64,000 bases of DNA, from contig JAJEKV010000039.1 in assembly GCA_021234155.1 (NCBI GenBank), forward strand, positions 13,400,241 to 13,464,240. The letters are read 5' to 3'. Positions 13,561 through 25,195 of this stretch are shown piece by piece. The number at the start of each line of letters is the position of its first letter. Positions within the stretch are counted from its first letter, which is position 1. The notes beneath the pieces were generated by a model. The model was not told the origin of the DNA, did not search any database, and saw only the letters and a program-made list of their open reading frames with translations. The DNA is from Isoetes taiwanensis (lineage: Eukaryota > Streptophyta > Lycopodiopsida > Isoetales > Isoetaceae). The position numbers and the translations under genes were made by a program.

Positions 13561-15599
13561 CACAAAAAAAAAATGGGTAGATGGGTTTGGGTTGCAGTGT
13601 TATAACAGAAACCAGTGAGCCTGGGATTTGAACCAAGTGAAAAAACCACGACTATGTCTCTTTCACGCTTGTCTCTTCACATCAAACTCTGGTTATTTGT
13701 ACCTCCGCAACACATAAGCGCTGCAAGGAATTCGAAGAACGAGCATTTTATAAGAGATTGCATGAATTCTAAACATAAAAAAAGGGACAATTTTGAAGGA
13801 CCTCTTCTGCCTCCAGTGTCTACAGCACTGGAATCCACAGCCACAAGTTCAACAACGACTTCAAGAGCACCGAGTTTAACAGTAGCAACATTTGCTAATC
13901 CGGCAGTGTTTGCCAATCCGGCAGTGCAGAAAGAATCAAACAGGGGAAATGTGACCTCCCAATTTCCCCCCAATTTTTCCGCCCCAAGCATATGATATTT
14001 AATTATCTTGTTTGTTATTATATAATAAATGTAAAAGCAGTTAGGAATAAGACAAAAGATTATTATAGATTTGGGATGGCTTTTTCCCCGAGGCTACAGG
14101 TTCGGCATGCCATGTTGGCATTTCTTAGAATGCCCTTAATTGATCCCAAAAATCCTCTTGGAATTGAGCCTTGGCCATCTCAAACATTTTTTTGGTTGGA
14201 AATGAGTATGTTCCTCCAAGCCTACCAGTTTGAACCCAGAATTAGAAAGGTTATTTTAAATAGGAAGGTTACACAAATACATGTATTCAAATGGGAAGAT
14301 TGAAATCGAGCCTTGGCTGCCTCAAACATTTATTTAATTGGAATTGAGTCTGTTCCAAACCTGTCAGTTGGAACCTACTGCCTCTGTTCAAAATGGACAA
14401 CTTTGTTTTTAGTTGTCAATCTTTTGAAAATGATTTTTCGTTTAGAACCCTAACTTATCCAACTTGAGCTCAAGTCTAAAGATCGTCCTTTTTGTATGTC
14501 GAACTCTAGTTTAATCATTCATTATAACATGGTAGGATACACTCCACTTTCTCATATCTTTGACGTGGTTAGGGATTAAGGCTAGATGATTAAGATTGGT
14601 TCGACATTATTCACCAACCGCATTCAATGTTCTAGAGCGAGACAATAATTATTGTTGATCCATTATTGAGAAATTTTATTCATTTACTATGGTCTGCAAT
14701 TGGACCATGGTCCACTATTAATGTCCCTCGTCTAACTAGCAGATAATACTGGATGGAATTTATCTTATCTTATCTTCACATGAAAATTAAAATGAATGAG
14801 TGTTTTGTTTGCCTCCAACGGTATCTCTGGTACAAGAGATTTATCGTCGCGGCCAAGGCCTCTGCAAACATTTCTCTTTTCAACTTCCCTATGTTTCAAA
14901 AACTGAGTCTGTAAAGAGGAATAATACATTTGCGAGTTTAGCAATTTCAAATATATTAGATGAGATATTGATGTTGAACTGTAGAGAATTATCCATATTG
15001 TTTAACTCATGAGCATTGACAATATTATTGTCAGTATTTTAAAATTGTTTCTATTCACGTTTATATGGAATTATCTTATGTGGTAGTTGCCTCATATTCA
15101 ACAACATCTTCATTAGGTTCATGCGATCAAGTGCACGTAGATGGCATGCCAAGATCCCTTCTCCATTAGGTGGTTCATGTGAAGTAGATATATATGGCAA
15201 GATCCATGCATTGTTTTGTCCGGTTTCTCTTATATGGGCATAAAGTGCCTAAGTCAAGAAAGATGCAAATGCATGCCTAAGCCTAAGCTTATATAAATGG
15301 AATGATAAGGCATGCATGAAGGCGCCAAATGTGGCATTCCACATATTTATATGCTATACATACAAATACATGACACGTCACCATGAATACTTAATGGTGT
15401 ATTAATTATTCATGTTAGTAATTAACAAGGTGAGGTTAGTTATGCTAGAATTAAATATTATTTTTAAGCCAAGTATGCTAAATTATTAATAATTAGTCAT
15501 TCACTATGTTAAGTAATTGTTGATAATTAAGTTTAAAGGGTGCCAGTTGGCCCAAATCGATTAGACAAGGTAGAGCTGCTAACTTTGGGTCACCTAAAT
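13561..15599. other. Non-coding stretch with one doubtful frame
   Basis: A plus-strand frame at about 13615-13995 ends in a threonine/serine-rich tail with FANPAV twice in tandem; it could be an exon but has no recognisable domain. At 14158-14236 and 14300-14374 a segment of about 75 bp (GAGCCTTGGCC, CTCAAACATTT, TTGGAACC) occurs twice with divergence. I see nothing else of note. Confidence 0.4.
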
Positions 15600-16130
15600 T
15601 GGGGTCCCAATTCGAATCGGGGCCAATTGAAGAGGGAGGAGGAGCTTATTCAACCAGCAGAGCACGGAGGACCTGAGAGATGGGAGATCTAGCTCAGATA
15701 CTGGTTAATAGGCTTAGTTAGCTTGAGATTCTAGTTAGAGATTAATCCTTGCTTGTCTAGATGGATGATTAATCTATATTTCATGTTCTATTTGAAGCTA
15801 TGGATAGATGTAGGTATTGTGACAGTTCTCTTTCTGTACCTCTTGTGTTTGTGGGGATTAAGCGGGGGTAGAGACCTCAAGGCCACGTAGAAGTAGAGAT
15901 GCTCCTAGCTAGACTCCCTTAAATCCCATTAAGTGCAGCTGTGCACAAGAGCCCTCCTAGCTGGGGATGGTATGTTGTGGTTGAGTACCATACACCGGAC
16001 GTGGTGGTGAAGTGGTGGTGGAATCTTGCCTAGCATGGCTACAAGGATTCCTAGAGTGCTAGACTTATAGACAGTCAATGTGTGTGGGCTGGGTATGAAA
16101 CAAACATGCATTAAAAAGACCATGTATCGA
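15600..16130 (+). repeat. Diverged LTR-like stretch related to the 13-kb element
   Basis: Blocks match the LTRs of the element at 19-32 kb in the opposite orientation: TAGAGATGCTCCTAGCTAG (compare its GATGATGCTCCTAGCTAG), CACAAGAGCCC, GTTAGAGATTAATC and AAGGATTCCTAGAGTG appear in the same order. Identity is patchy and ends are unclear. I read it as an old solo LTR or LTR fragment of a related family. Confidence 0.45.
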
Positions 16131-19038
16131 ATAAGACAATTCAAACTATGAGAATATAATAGTACGGGGAGGAAATGTAAGATGATAAAATGCCTACATT
16201 ACTATAGAGAGTAGGTAAAGGTAGCACACAATCCATAATTATGCCATCTTCGACATGGGACCCTTCTCTAATATTCTTGCTTGGAAAATTAGTAAGCATT
16301 CATGCTACATGGGACCCTTCCCTAGTTCTCTTATTTGGAGAATCGGTAAACCTTCATGACATTTAGAATAGAAAACGACACTTCTATTAATGATCTCGCA
16401 TAAGGATGGTCTCCCAAAACTAGGCCTTTAAAATAAAAAATGGATGCATAATGGAAACGTCAATACTAAAGCACAATGCATGTGAGCAAGGGCAAGCAAA
16501 GCCAGGTATCCGGACGTGCATGCAATGGCTTCTTACATTTTTTTCAGGTAAGAGTAGATATTTCCATTTAGAAAATAACAAGTACATAGTGCAACAAATG
16601 TTGCTTTCTAGATAGCAGCACAGAGCAGTACAATGTTTTATAATAAGTGAGCCATTTTTATTAAAAAAGGCTTACTGTAATATCAAAGGTACAAAGGTTT
16701 AAGAAGCCACTTCACAATATGGTACTAAGATTTGCAGATTACTTCGCGAGCACAAAGATGCTCGATATATCATTAAAATTGATTGCAACAGAGAAGAGGG
16801 TCAATGCTGGATCAAAATTCTTCGTCTTGTAAGCTGCATCGTATAGCACGAACCGGAAGGAAATCTACGACTACTGTACATGCCCAAAATAGGTGCTAGA
16901 CTATGCAATCAAAGCAAAATAATATTTTGATGATAAGCAAAAAAGTTCCATGGATTCACAAATAAAAAGTTATGACTTCGAACATGATAGTTTAAACTAT
17001 ACGGAAGATAGATGAAGCATAGTTGTTCCAAAAACATATGAATCCTTTTCCCAGCCATTTTCCATAAAGAAATGCCAGATGTATTCACTCCCCATCGACA
17101 GTAGAAAAGTTATATACAAATCTGCCATCTGCCTATGATCGTAATACATGGTCCTGTATCTTACTAAATTATGTTTTTTTGCTTCTTTCGTTTGCAATCC
17201 TAACTATAGCACTCGGCAAATTGCACATTTGCATCAATGAACTCTTTTTGTATAATGGGGCCTCATATAAATCTGGCTGATTACCAAACCTGTTACTTCC
17301 AGAACCTCTCAAGAACTCAAGATGACTTATGATCATCGGAGAAAGAAAGATTAGAATCAACAACATTTAAATTAGAAGTAAACATATCATACAAACCTTC
17401 ATAACTTCTTGCACTCTATAAATTAACCTGCAGATCTTTAAAATTGAACCTGAAGTGAAAAAAAGGCCATACCATCCAGTGAACTAAGTTGAAATGTTAT
17501 GTGCTTATATGCAAGATAGAACCAGCACGAGGATGCAATGGTATATTTGATGCATTGGGTTGGAGATATAGGCAACTATAAACATCCGGGAAAAGCTGGC
17601 CGGACAGACAACGAGATCAAGAACTAAATCATTCCTTCTATGTCATGCCCCAATAGAACGACCAATTCATGATCACATTGTCTGTGCGGCCAGCTAATTC
17701 CTGGAGTTAAAGGACTAGTAAAACATAATTGAATTAACTTAGAGAACATCACAAGAATGAAAATTATATATGACGATATGACAGAAGGGTTATCATACCA
17801 ATCGCCAGACGCTTGGCTCATTCAATAGATAGTAGTTTCTACGTCATACTACCTGTTTATATATTATCCTCTATTCTCTTCTCAACAATCAATATGGGGA
17901 CCCACTTTTAAACGATAAAATATATTGGTCACTATTGTTGTGTCTATCTCATGACAGATGTCTTCTTGTATACCTTACATTCACAAGTTGTTAATGTAAA
18001 GTTTGGGTTTGTGCAATTTTGCTCGCGCAACGAATCATACAATGCTATGTGGACAAGTTTCTAACCTGAATGCGATTAGTTTCTTTACTCTAGGGTAACA
18101 CATTAGTCCTAGAACATGTATGTTTTGACTTTGAGACCATCCAGAGTTGCACTATTTATAGATCCATCCCATGGCCCCTATAGGATCCACTTGGACGATT
18201 TAAAATAATATCTATCTATCTTTAGTTGCAATTTTTATGGTTTTACCCATCATTCCAAATACAAGCATTAAAATGGTTGTAAAGCTTAGAATATCAAGTG
18301 TTATGAAATGGCACTTCACCTGCTTGTTAAGCACTACTAGATCGTTGGGTAGGGTCAAAGAAAAGCATATAAAATAATACGAACTTAAAAGAGAAATATT
18401 TATCTAATAGTTCAAATATATATCAAGATAAGATATTGTCCAAATTTGCTATATAGTCCATCAGTTATTACATTTGCAAATGCCTGTTACAAATTTTTGG
18501 TTGGAAAAAAATGTTTTAACAAAAAATAAAGATTTTTATAAAAGGTTTTGTCCTACCAAGCTGTTACATGTAATATCTAAGTCGCTGAAATTAGATATAG
18601 AAGAGAAGCACTAGAGAGAAAATGCCAATTGTTGCCGCGTGTATACAGAGGTCAAATTCAGAGGACCTTGGGCTCATTGGAAAGCTTATGTAGAGAGCAT
18701 TCCGTTTTCTATTGGCATATGATTTGACCTAGATCTGTGAAAATAAGTCCTGACTTTTTGTACTTTTCAAACCGGATACCTTTTTACAAAGTGCGTGCCT
18801 TGCTGATTTGATTGTAATATGGTTTTTATCATAACTTTTGAATCCGGACTCCATTTTGAGTGTTTATTATTGCTTTGGAAAGCTCTCTCTGGGATCTTTC
18901 TAAGAATGTATGATATGCTCGTATTCAGTTAAGATTTCAAGGCCAAAATAACAAATTTCCTGGCAGATTTGATAGGGTTTCACACCCCACTAGTTGATTA
19001 AAACATGATTTGCACAGCAGCAAATCATACTCTATGTC
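16131..19038. other. No gene recognised; one 54-bp tandem repeat
   Basis: At 16253-16360 a 54-bp unit beginning ACATGGGACCCTTC is present twice in tandem with several substitutions. The rest is AT-rich DNA with short frames of no recognisable character. The segment 18600-19038 has uniform non-coding sequence that could be part of an older element into which the 13-kb element inserted. Confidence 0.4.
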
Positions 19039-19043
19039 CAGCT

Positions 19044-20518
19044 TGTGACGTCCCCTACTCGTATACGATGCCCGCACCGTACACAAACAGGAGTTCATCC
19101 CCCATACCAGCTCCATACTGATACATGGCCCTCCACATATCACTGTGACCGTCTGGAGTCCACAGTGGGAAGAGTGAAGGGGTCATTTTACCCCGTCTCC
19201 CTCAGGGCCTCCCTAGCTGCGGAAGCGTAAACATACACGTCAGTAACATAACATCATATATCCACCTCGAAGGGTGGCACATCAACATCTGCATAGACAA
19301 AGATCAGCACAATACAAAGGGAGTTCCTACCCAAGGCTCAGACTCCAGGGGATGACTGACAAGCTTGGGTCTCGAGTTCGCGCATGTCAGAATCATGACA
19401 ATGGATTGGGCTGGCATAAGAACATGGCTTAGGGTTGTCCACTCCATCCGCCCCTCCTTGTGCACACTTTGCAGAGTAGGTTGAAAAGTGTTGGGACCTT
19501 TGTAGCCAGCACACGGCATAGCCAAGGGGCTATTCTGGGTTACATCTCCCCAGTCCCGGATGGGGCGGTAGGGATCACTCCCTCCGAGATCTACATCTTT
19601 GACCCAAGGTGACTAGAGAGCCACCGCCCTTATTCGACTTAACCCACTGGAAGGTGAACACCACCCCACCGGGTGTCGAGCCCATGCCTTATCCACACAC
19701 TCGGTGGCAAGCCATTAGACCTAGTCATTCGATCCCCTAGACTTTACACTTTAGGATTCCGGTCAAGGGTCGAACACCTAACCTCATTCTAAGACAGATC
19801 GCCCCTTCACCCACAACCCGGTGGGCTCTTGTACACAGGCGAAATCTAGTAATGCACTAAGAGGGACTAGCTAGGAGCATCATCTACTAAGCTTTAAGTC
19901 TCTACCCCCCTTCCCAATACAATGAGTCCACAGGGAATACATCCGGTCCATCATCCGGACATAAGAAATGAGAACTAATCTAATACATAGAGTTAGGTTC
20001 TTTAGTTAGAGTCAATCTCGGGGATCTGCTTGGCTACTAAGGGCGATTCAATAGGCTAAACCTACTGGTTCGCAGGCTGGAATAAGGTTTAGGCTATTCA
20101 ATCGACCAAATACCGATCCTCAGTTCACTCCTCTTGATCCGAAGGCGTCCATGACTCGATTACCCAGATGCGGTGGGAGGGATGATCGACAAAATGATGG
20201 GGCGCAGGCGGTCGTGGGAGTTGGAATTGACTCCTCGGCCTTGAATCGAGCTTCGGGAGGTCTATGGGCGAAAAAGGAATGTTAGGGTTTGGTGCCTTAT
20301 GAAGGCTATCCGATTAGGTTTAGGGTTTCCATGACCCTTGGTCTACCTTTAATGGGTTAAAGGTCTAAAGGTCGCGCGCATTGCTAAATGTGCGCACCAT
20401 TGCAAGTTGCCCCCCTAGGGCGTCCTTGCTTAGGTACACGTCCGTCGGGGGCGTGTACAGCGTGTGGCCTTGATGCGGTATCGCCTTGAGACCGTGATAT
20501 CGTCTTTGGAACGCCACA
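19044..20518 (-). repeat. 3' LTR of the 13-kb element
   Basis: 1475 bp, aligned end to end with the LTR at 30603-32082. The first 340 bp (plus-strand order) are almost identical. Later parts differ mainly by clusters of small indels. The TGTGACG end is intact; the other end reads CGCCACA instead of CGTCACA. Confidence 0.93.
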
Positions 20519-20531
20519 TTCTCCCCACCTT
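20519..20531 (-). promoter_or_regulatory. Polypurine tract of the 13-kb element
   Basis: Minus-strand AAGGTGGGGAGAA lies directly against the 3' LTR, as expected of the plus-strand primer of LTR retrotransposons. A second copy of the core (CAAGGTGGGGAGA) lies at 20560-20572, separated by a small hairpin (GATGCT...AGCATC, 20538-20555). Confidence 0.75.
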
Positions 20532-21457
20532 GAATTGATGCTGTCCGCAGCATCGTTGGTCTCCCCACCTTGGGATCTTCTTATCCTGCAATCAACCTCA
20601 TGCATAGGACATCCTTATTACTACCATTTTAATAGGATTACCTCAAGGTAATATTTATAGAACATTATTATATTATTATTCAATCCACTAGTTATCACTT
20701 ATGTCATTATAACAATAACTCCTATTGTTTCGGTTTTATTATTATATGTACAATTATTCTTCGAGGTACTCGTTATTCCTTGCAACACATTACAACAAAA
20801 TTGTGTTGCAAGTCTTCGTAGTTCGACCTCCTGGCCCTCCAGAGCGCTCTATTGGCCTGCAGGTCAACACTACGTTAGTACCATTATTATTAATAAAATT
20901 TTGGTTATATGGTGACCACCCCACCTATCTACATGAATGCATGGCTAATCTCCCGGCGTAGGAAGAGGATGATTCTTCCATCGTGGCCGAGGAGACAAAA
21001 TGCCATAATGCCTATATGGCGCTCATGCCTACACCTTTAGTTGCCCAGCGTGGAGGATAGGTCCTTCCCGTATATGGGGCGTGAAGGCCAGATTCCTCCT
21101 ATCAAAGCATATATGGGGCTAGAGGTGCTTTTCCTATCAATGCATTCCTCAATGCTTGGTTGGGGGCAGGGCCCAACCAACCAAGCAATGTAGTGTGGTG
21201 TGTGGTCACATGTCCAGTTGGATGCTGCCTAGTGGCGTGACGTTAAAACTACTATCTATCTATCTATCTATCTATCTCTCGAGGTCGTCTACTTCCGTGG
21301 GACAGAAGTAGACTTTCCAAGCGGAACCGCGGTCATGCCTACATTGACATTACACCACGTCCTAGAGATCATCGTAGTAATCTCATCATCGGTAACAACG
21401 CATGCAACCCTTACCTCATAGGTTGCATGCGTAGATTATACTTAACTAGGCAAGCTA
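20532..21457 (-). other. Hairpin-rich 3' non-coding region of the 13-kb element
   Basis: About 920 bp between the end of the chromodomain ORF and the polypurine tract. It has no convincing ORF. It contains several inverted repeats: 21398-21432 (12-bp perfect stem ACGCATGCAACC, 11-nt loop), 21287-21313 (9-bp perfect stem GTCTACTTC) and 21153-21187 (TGCTTGGTTGGG stem with a 4-nt bulge). A short (ATCT)n tract lies at 21252-21278. These could structure the 3' end of the transcript. Confidence 0.6.
21398..21432. repeat. Perfect 12-bp inverted repeat just past pol
   Basis: ACGCATGCAACC and GGTTGCATGCGT flank an 11-base loop, 25 bp beyond the stop codon of the integrase-chromodomain ORF (minus-strand sense). 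A stem-loop at the 3' end of the pol message is the simplest reading. Confidence 0.7.
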
Positions 21458-22507
21458 TTAATCTACACAAATCGACATGCCTGAGCCGATTTCTTCGGAG
21501 ATGACCTTGCCGTCCCATTGCTCCATAAACTGTGGGTACTGTTTTTCCAGATCTCTTTTAAGTACCCATGTGGCGTCTTCCACTGGCAAGTGTTTCCACT
21601 TGACCAAGTATTGGAGGAACTCCGATCTCCTTGTTTTCTTGAAGGCCTTATCAAGAATTAGCTCTGGAACTATTTCTAACTGCTCCTCTGTCATTTCCAA
21701 CATCGTTGGAGTGTCCAAAACTTCCTCCGGATTGGGAGTATGCTTCTTCAGCAGACTCACGTGGAAGACTTTGTGGATCTTTAAGTGTGCTGGCAAGTCT
21801 AACTTGTAGGATTGGTTACCCACTCTTTGGACTATTCTGAAGGGTCCAGCCCACCTTGGAGCAAGCTTCTTGCAATTTCCGATGCGGAGTTTCGCCTGCT
21901 TTACCTTGATCTTGAGCCATACATCCTCTCCGACTTGGAATTCTCTAACTGTCCGATGTTTGTCGGCAATGCTCTTCTGCCGACTCCTTGCTACTAGAAG
22001 GTACCCTCGAACTTCTTCCACAAGCTGCTGCATGTCGCTCAACATTTGCTGCGAAACTTCCACTTTTGACACGGGATTGTGCCAAGTGTCTGGAGTTAGG
22101 CATTGGTAGCCGTAGTTGATCATGAACGGCGACATTTGGGATGATTCCTGCTTGATGCTATTGTATGCAAACTCCACCAAGTGAATAAATTCCTCCCACA
22201 TACCTTGCTTGTTCCAGACATAGTTTCGGAGCATGTCTTCCAATATTCTGTTGACACGCTCCGTTTGCCCATCCGTCTGTGGATGATAGGCCGTGCTCAT
22301 GGATAGCTTCGTTCCAATCGTTGTGAAGAGATCCTGCCAGAAGGCACTGATGAACTTCGGATCTCGGTCGGAGATAATTTCCCTTGGCATGCCATGAAGT
22401 CTGAAAATCTCTTTGGTGAAGAGCTTTGCCGTGTCCATAGCTGTGTCCGTGGTCCTGCAAGGCACAAAGTGGGCCATCTTCGACAACTTGTCGACCACGA
22501 CCATCAA
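21458..22507 (-). pseudogene. Integrase core plus chromodomain (3' part of pol)
   Basis: 349-codon frame. The retroviral integrase core shows VVVDKLSKMAHFVP, SDRDPKF (second catalytic Asp) and TAYHPQTDGQTERVNR (catalytic Glu). The first catalytic Asp is in the upstream frame. A GPF/Y-type module follows (KLAPRWAGPFRIVQRVG, HPVFHVS-type block KIHKVFHVSLLKKH). The C-terminus is a chromodomain: EFLQYLVKWKHLPVEDATWV with the central Trp of the aromatic cage but Leu in place of the third cage aromatic, as in group II plant chromodomains. It places the element among the chromoviruses. A single-base frameshift near 22510-22545 separates it from the rest of pol. Confidence 0.88.
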
Positions 22508-22514
22508 GGCATCC

Positions 22515-22940
22515 TTATCTCTTACTGTCCTTGGCAGTCCTATTATAAAAGTCCATGCTGACGACTTCCCACTTAGCGTTTGGCACCGCTAATGGTTCCA
22601 ATGCCCCTGGTATTCGGAGTTGTTCTGCCTTTGTTTGCTGACATAGCTGACACTCCTTGATGTAGCGGGCTATTTGCTTCTTCATTCCCGGCCAATAGTA
22701 GCTGCTACGCACTTTAAAGTATGTCTTCATGAATCCTGCGTGGCCAGCTATCGGGCTATTGTGGGTGTCGTGGAGGATCAACTTCCTTACTCCAGATGAT
22801 TCTGGCACGCACAACTTGTTCTTACGGTATAGGAGGTTACCTTCCTTCTTAAAATTTTTGAAGGTTTCCCTCTCCTTATCTGTTCTTGCTTCCTTGCACA
22901 AGCTTGCCCATACTTCCTTGAAGTCCACATCTGTTGGCAA
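22515..22940 (-). pseudogene. Integrase N-terminal zinc-binding part
   Basis: 141-codon frame with the HHCC module of gypsy integrases (LHDTHNSPIAGHAGFMK, then YWPGMKKQIARYI and CQLCQQTK) followed by the start of the catalytic core (VVSMDF, first catalytic Asp). It ends in a stop a few codons later because of a one-base slip in a T run. The frame is also shifted relative to the RT-RNase H ORF, whose stop is at 22949. In an intact element all three pieces would be one polyprotein. Confidence 0.85.
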
Positions 22941-22948
22941 GGTTTCTT

Positions 22949-25195
22949 CTATCTTTTTCCCGAAATCGCTGAAGAGCGTCGAGATTTGGTTGTCAGTGGA
23001 TGCCTTGAAAGCGCATCTGCTACCACATTAAGCTTCCCGGGCTTGTAGACTATCTCAAAGTCGTACTCCTCGAGAAATTCCATCCACCTTCTCTGCCTCA
23101 GATTGAGATGTGGTTGCGTGAATACGTACTGGAGGCTCTGGTGATCAGTGTCCAGCTGGAACTTCCTCCCTAAGAGGTAATGCCTCCAGATTCTCAACGC
23201 CCTGACAACTGCTAGCAACTTTTGGTCATGCGTCGGGTAACACGTTTCGGCGTCGTTCATCTTCCTTGAGTCGTACGCTATTACCCGCTCTTCTTGCATG
23301 AGCACTGCACCTGTGGCTATCTTGCTTGCGTCCGTCGCCACTAATTTGTCATTTTCCGGGTCTGGCAGGGTCAAGACGGGGGCGGTTGTCAAAGCTTCCT
23401 TCAACAACTCAAATCCTGCTTGGGCTTTCTTAAGCCAATGGTCTGCCCAATTTTTTACTTTCTCCGCCTTTGTCAAGTCTGTCAGTGGGGCTGCTATCTT
23501 TGCGAAGTTCTTCACGAACTTTCTGTAATACCCTGCTAGGCCAAGGAAACTTCTGACCTCATGGACGTTCTTTGGTGCCGGCCATTGGATTACTGCTTCA
23601 ATCTTGGCGGGATCTGTCGAGATTCCTTCTGCTGAGATCACATGACCGAGGTACTCTACCTTCTCTGTTGCGAAGTGACACTTCGACAACTTGGCATACA
23701 ACTGATGCCTCCTTAACTTCTCGAGTACCTTTCTTACGTGTTGTGCATGCTCTTCAATGGATTTACTGTACACCAGAATGTCGTCGAAGAATACTATCAC
23801 AAAGGTGTCCAAGTATTCCCTGAAGATGTCATTCATGAGTCTCATGAACGTAGCTGGGGCGTTGGATAGCCCAAATGGCATTACGGTGAATTCGTAATGC
23901 CTATATCTGGTCCTGAAAGCCGTTTTGTGGATGTCCTCTTCTTTTATTCTGATCTGGTGATAACCTGACCTTAGTTCGATTTTGGAGAAGATCTTTGCCC
24001 CTTGGAGCTGATCCATCAAGTCGTCTGATCTGGGGAGTGCGTACTTGTTCTTGATGGTGTGTTTGTTCAGTTGTCTGTAATCTATGCACATCCTCAAGCT
24101 TCCATCCTTCTTCTTGACAAAGAGGATGGGTGCCCCAAATGGTGAGACGCTCGGCCTGATGAAGCCCAGATCGAGCAATTCTTGTAACTGCTTCTTTAGC
24201 TCCGTGAGTTCATGTGTGGTCATTCTATATGGGGCCTTGCTCGTCGGCTTGGTCTCTGGTTCGAGTGTTATCTCACACTCTACTCCCCTGTAAGGAGGAA
24301 GCTTCTCGATCTCATCTGGAAAGAGATCGTGGAACTCCGTGATCAAGTTCGCAATTTGCTTGGGCAACTTGCTGAGCACTTTGTCTTCTTTGCTTCCCTC
24401 CGACTCGGGTTCCTCAACCTCGAGTTTGAAGATGTATGCTACCTGCTTGCTCTTTATAGACTTGAGCAGCTTCTTAACAGACATACACTGCATAATGGGA
24501 GTGACTTCTTTACCTGTGATCTCAATGGCTTTGTCGTCGGGCGTTGGGAAGGTCACCTTCAGCTTTCCACAATCAATGATGGCCCCTGCTGGTCCAAGGT
24601 ACTCCATTCCAACGATCAAGTCATATTTGCCAATGCCCATTACTTCCGCCCCCATCTGGATATTAATCCCTGGCAAGTCGATGTCGAAGTTGATCCTTTT
24701 TCCAGCTGTATGTCTTACTGCCCCGCTTGCCAAGATTACGGGTCTTGGTTTGGACTTTAGGGGTTTCAATTTCAACATTTCAACCATCCTCGGGGATGCG
24801 AAGTTATGGCTACTCCCAGAGTCTATCAAGACTATGAAAGACTTGGCCTTTGCCTTCCCTATTGTGGAGATTACCTTATACTGGGTCTCTGCCTGTTCTG
24901 TATCTATAGCAGCGAAGATGTGGCACTCACCCTGAATGTAATCTCGTGCCTCCTCGCCGTCCTCGTCTGACGGAGTGTCCCATCCGCCCAATTCTGCCAG
25001 CGCTGAGCTCATAACAAATGGGCAGTTCGCCATTCGGTGGCCCGGTTGGAAACATCTAAAGCAGAGCTGCTTCTCTATGCATTCACCGCTTTTCTCCTTG
25101 GGCATCGCCAGTAAGAAGGACCGTCTTGCTTTGAGTAGTTGGAACCTTCTGTTTGTCCTTGAAGGACACCCGCTTTCTTTCTGTTGTTTCCCCAC
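22949..25195 (-). pseudogene. Protease, reverse transcriptase and RNase H (pol), with catalytic changes
   Basis: 748-codon frame. In order: a zinc knuckle ([14 protein letters not shown]), an aspartic protease ([11 protein letters not shown]), RT ([43 protein letters not shown]) and RNase H ([26 protein letters not shown]). Two expected acidic residues are changed. RT motif A reads [12 protein letters not shown] where the family has Asp (codon 23975-23977). The RNase H block reads [10 protein letters not shown] where the family has Glu before LLA (Lys, codon 23219-23221). Motif C still has both Asp. The frame stops early after LSRHPLTT by a frameshift. Gag lies upstream in broken frames. Confidence 0.9.

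Noticed and set aside
13615-13660. GGTTCAAATCCCAGG on the minus strand, like a tRNA T-arm or SINE B box
   Set aside because: No acceptor stem, anticodon arm or A box at the right distance; not called as tRNA or SINE.
19045-19230. Small frame starting MTSPTRIRCPHR, repeated at 30604
   Set aside because: It lies at the end of both LTRs and is duplicated only because the LTRs are; antisense to the element and without codon conservation evidence.
24212-24935. Plus-strand frames opposite protease and RT
   Set aside because: Antisense shadows of pol.
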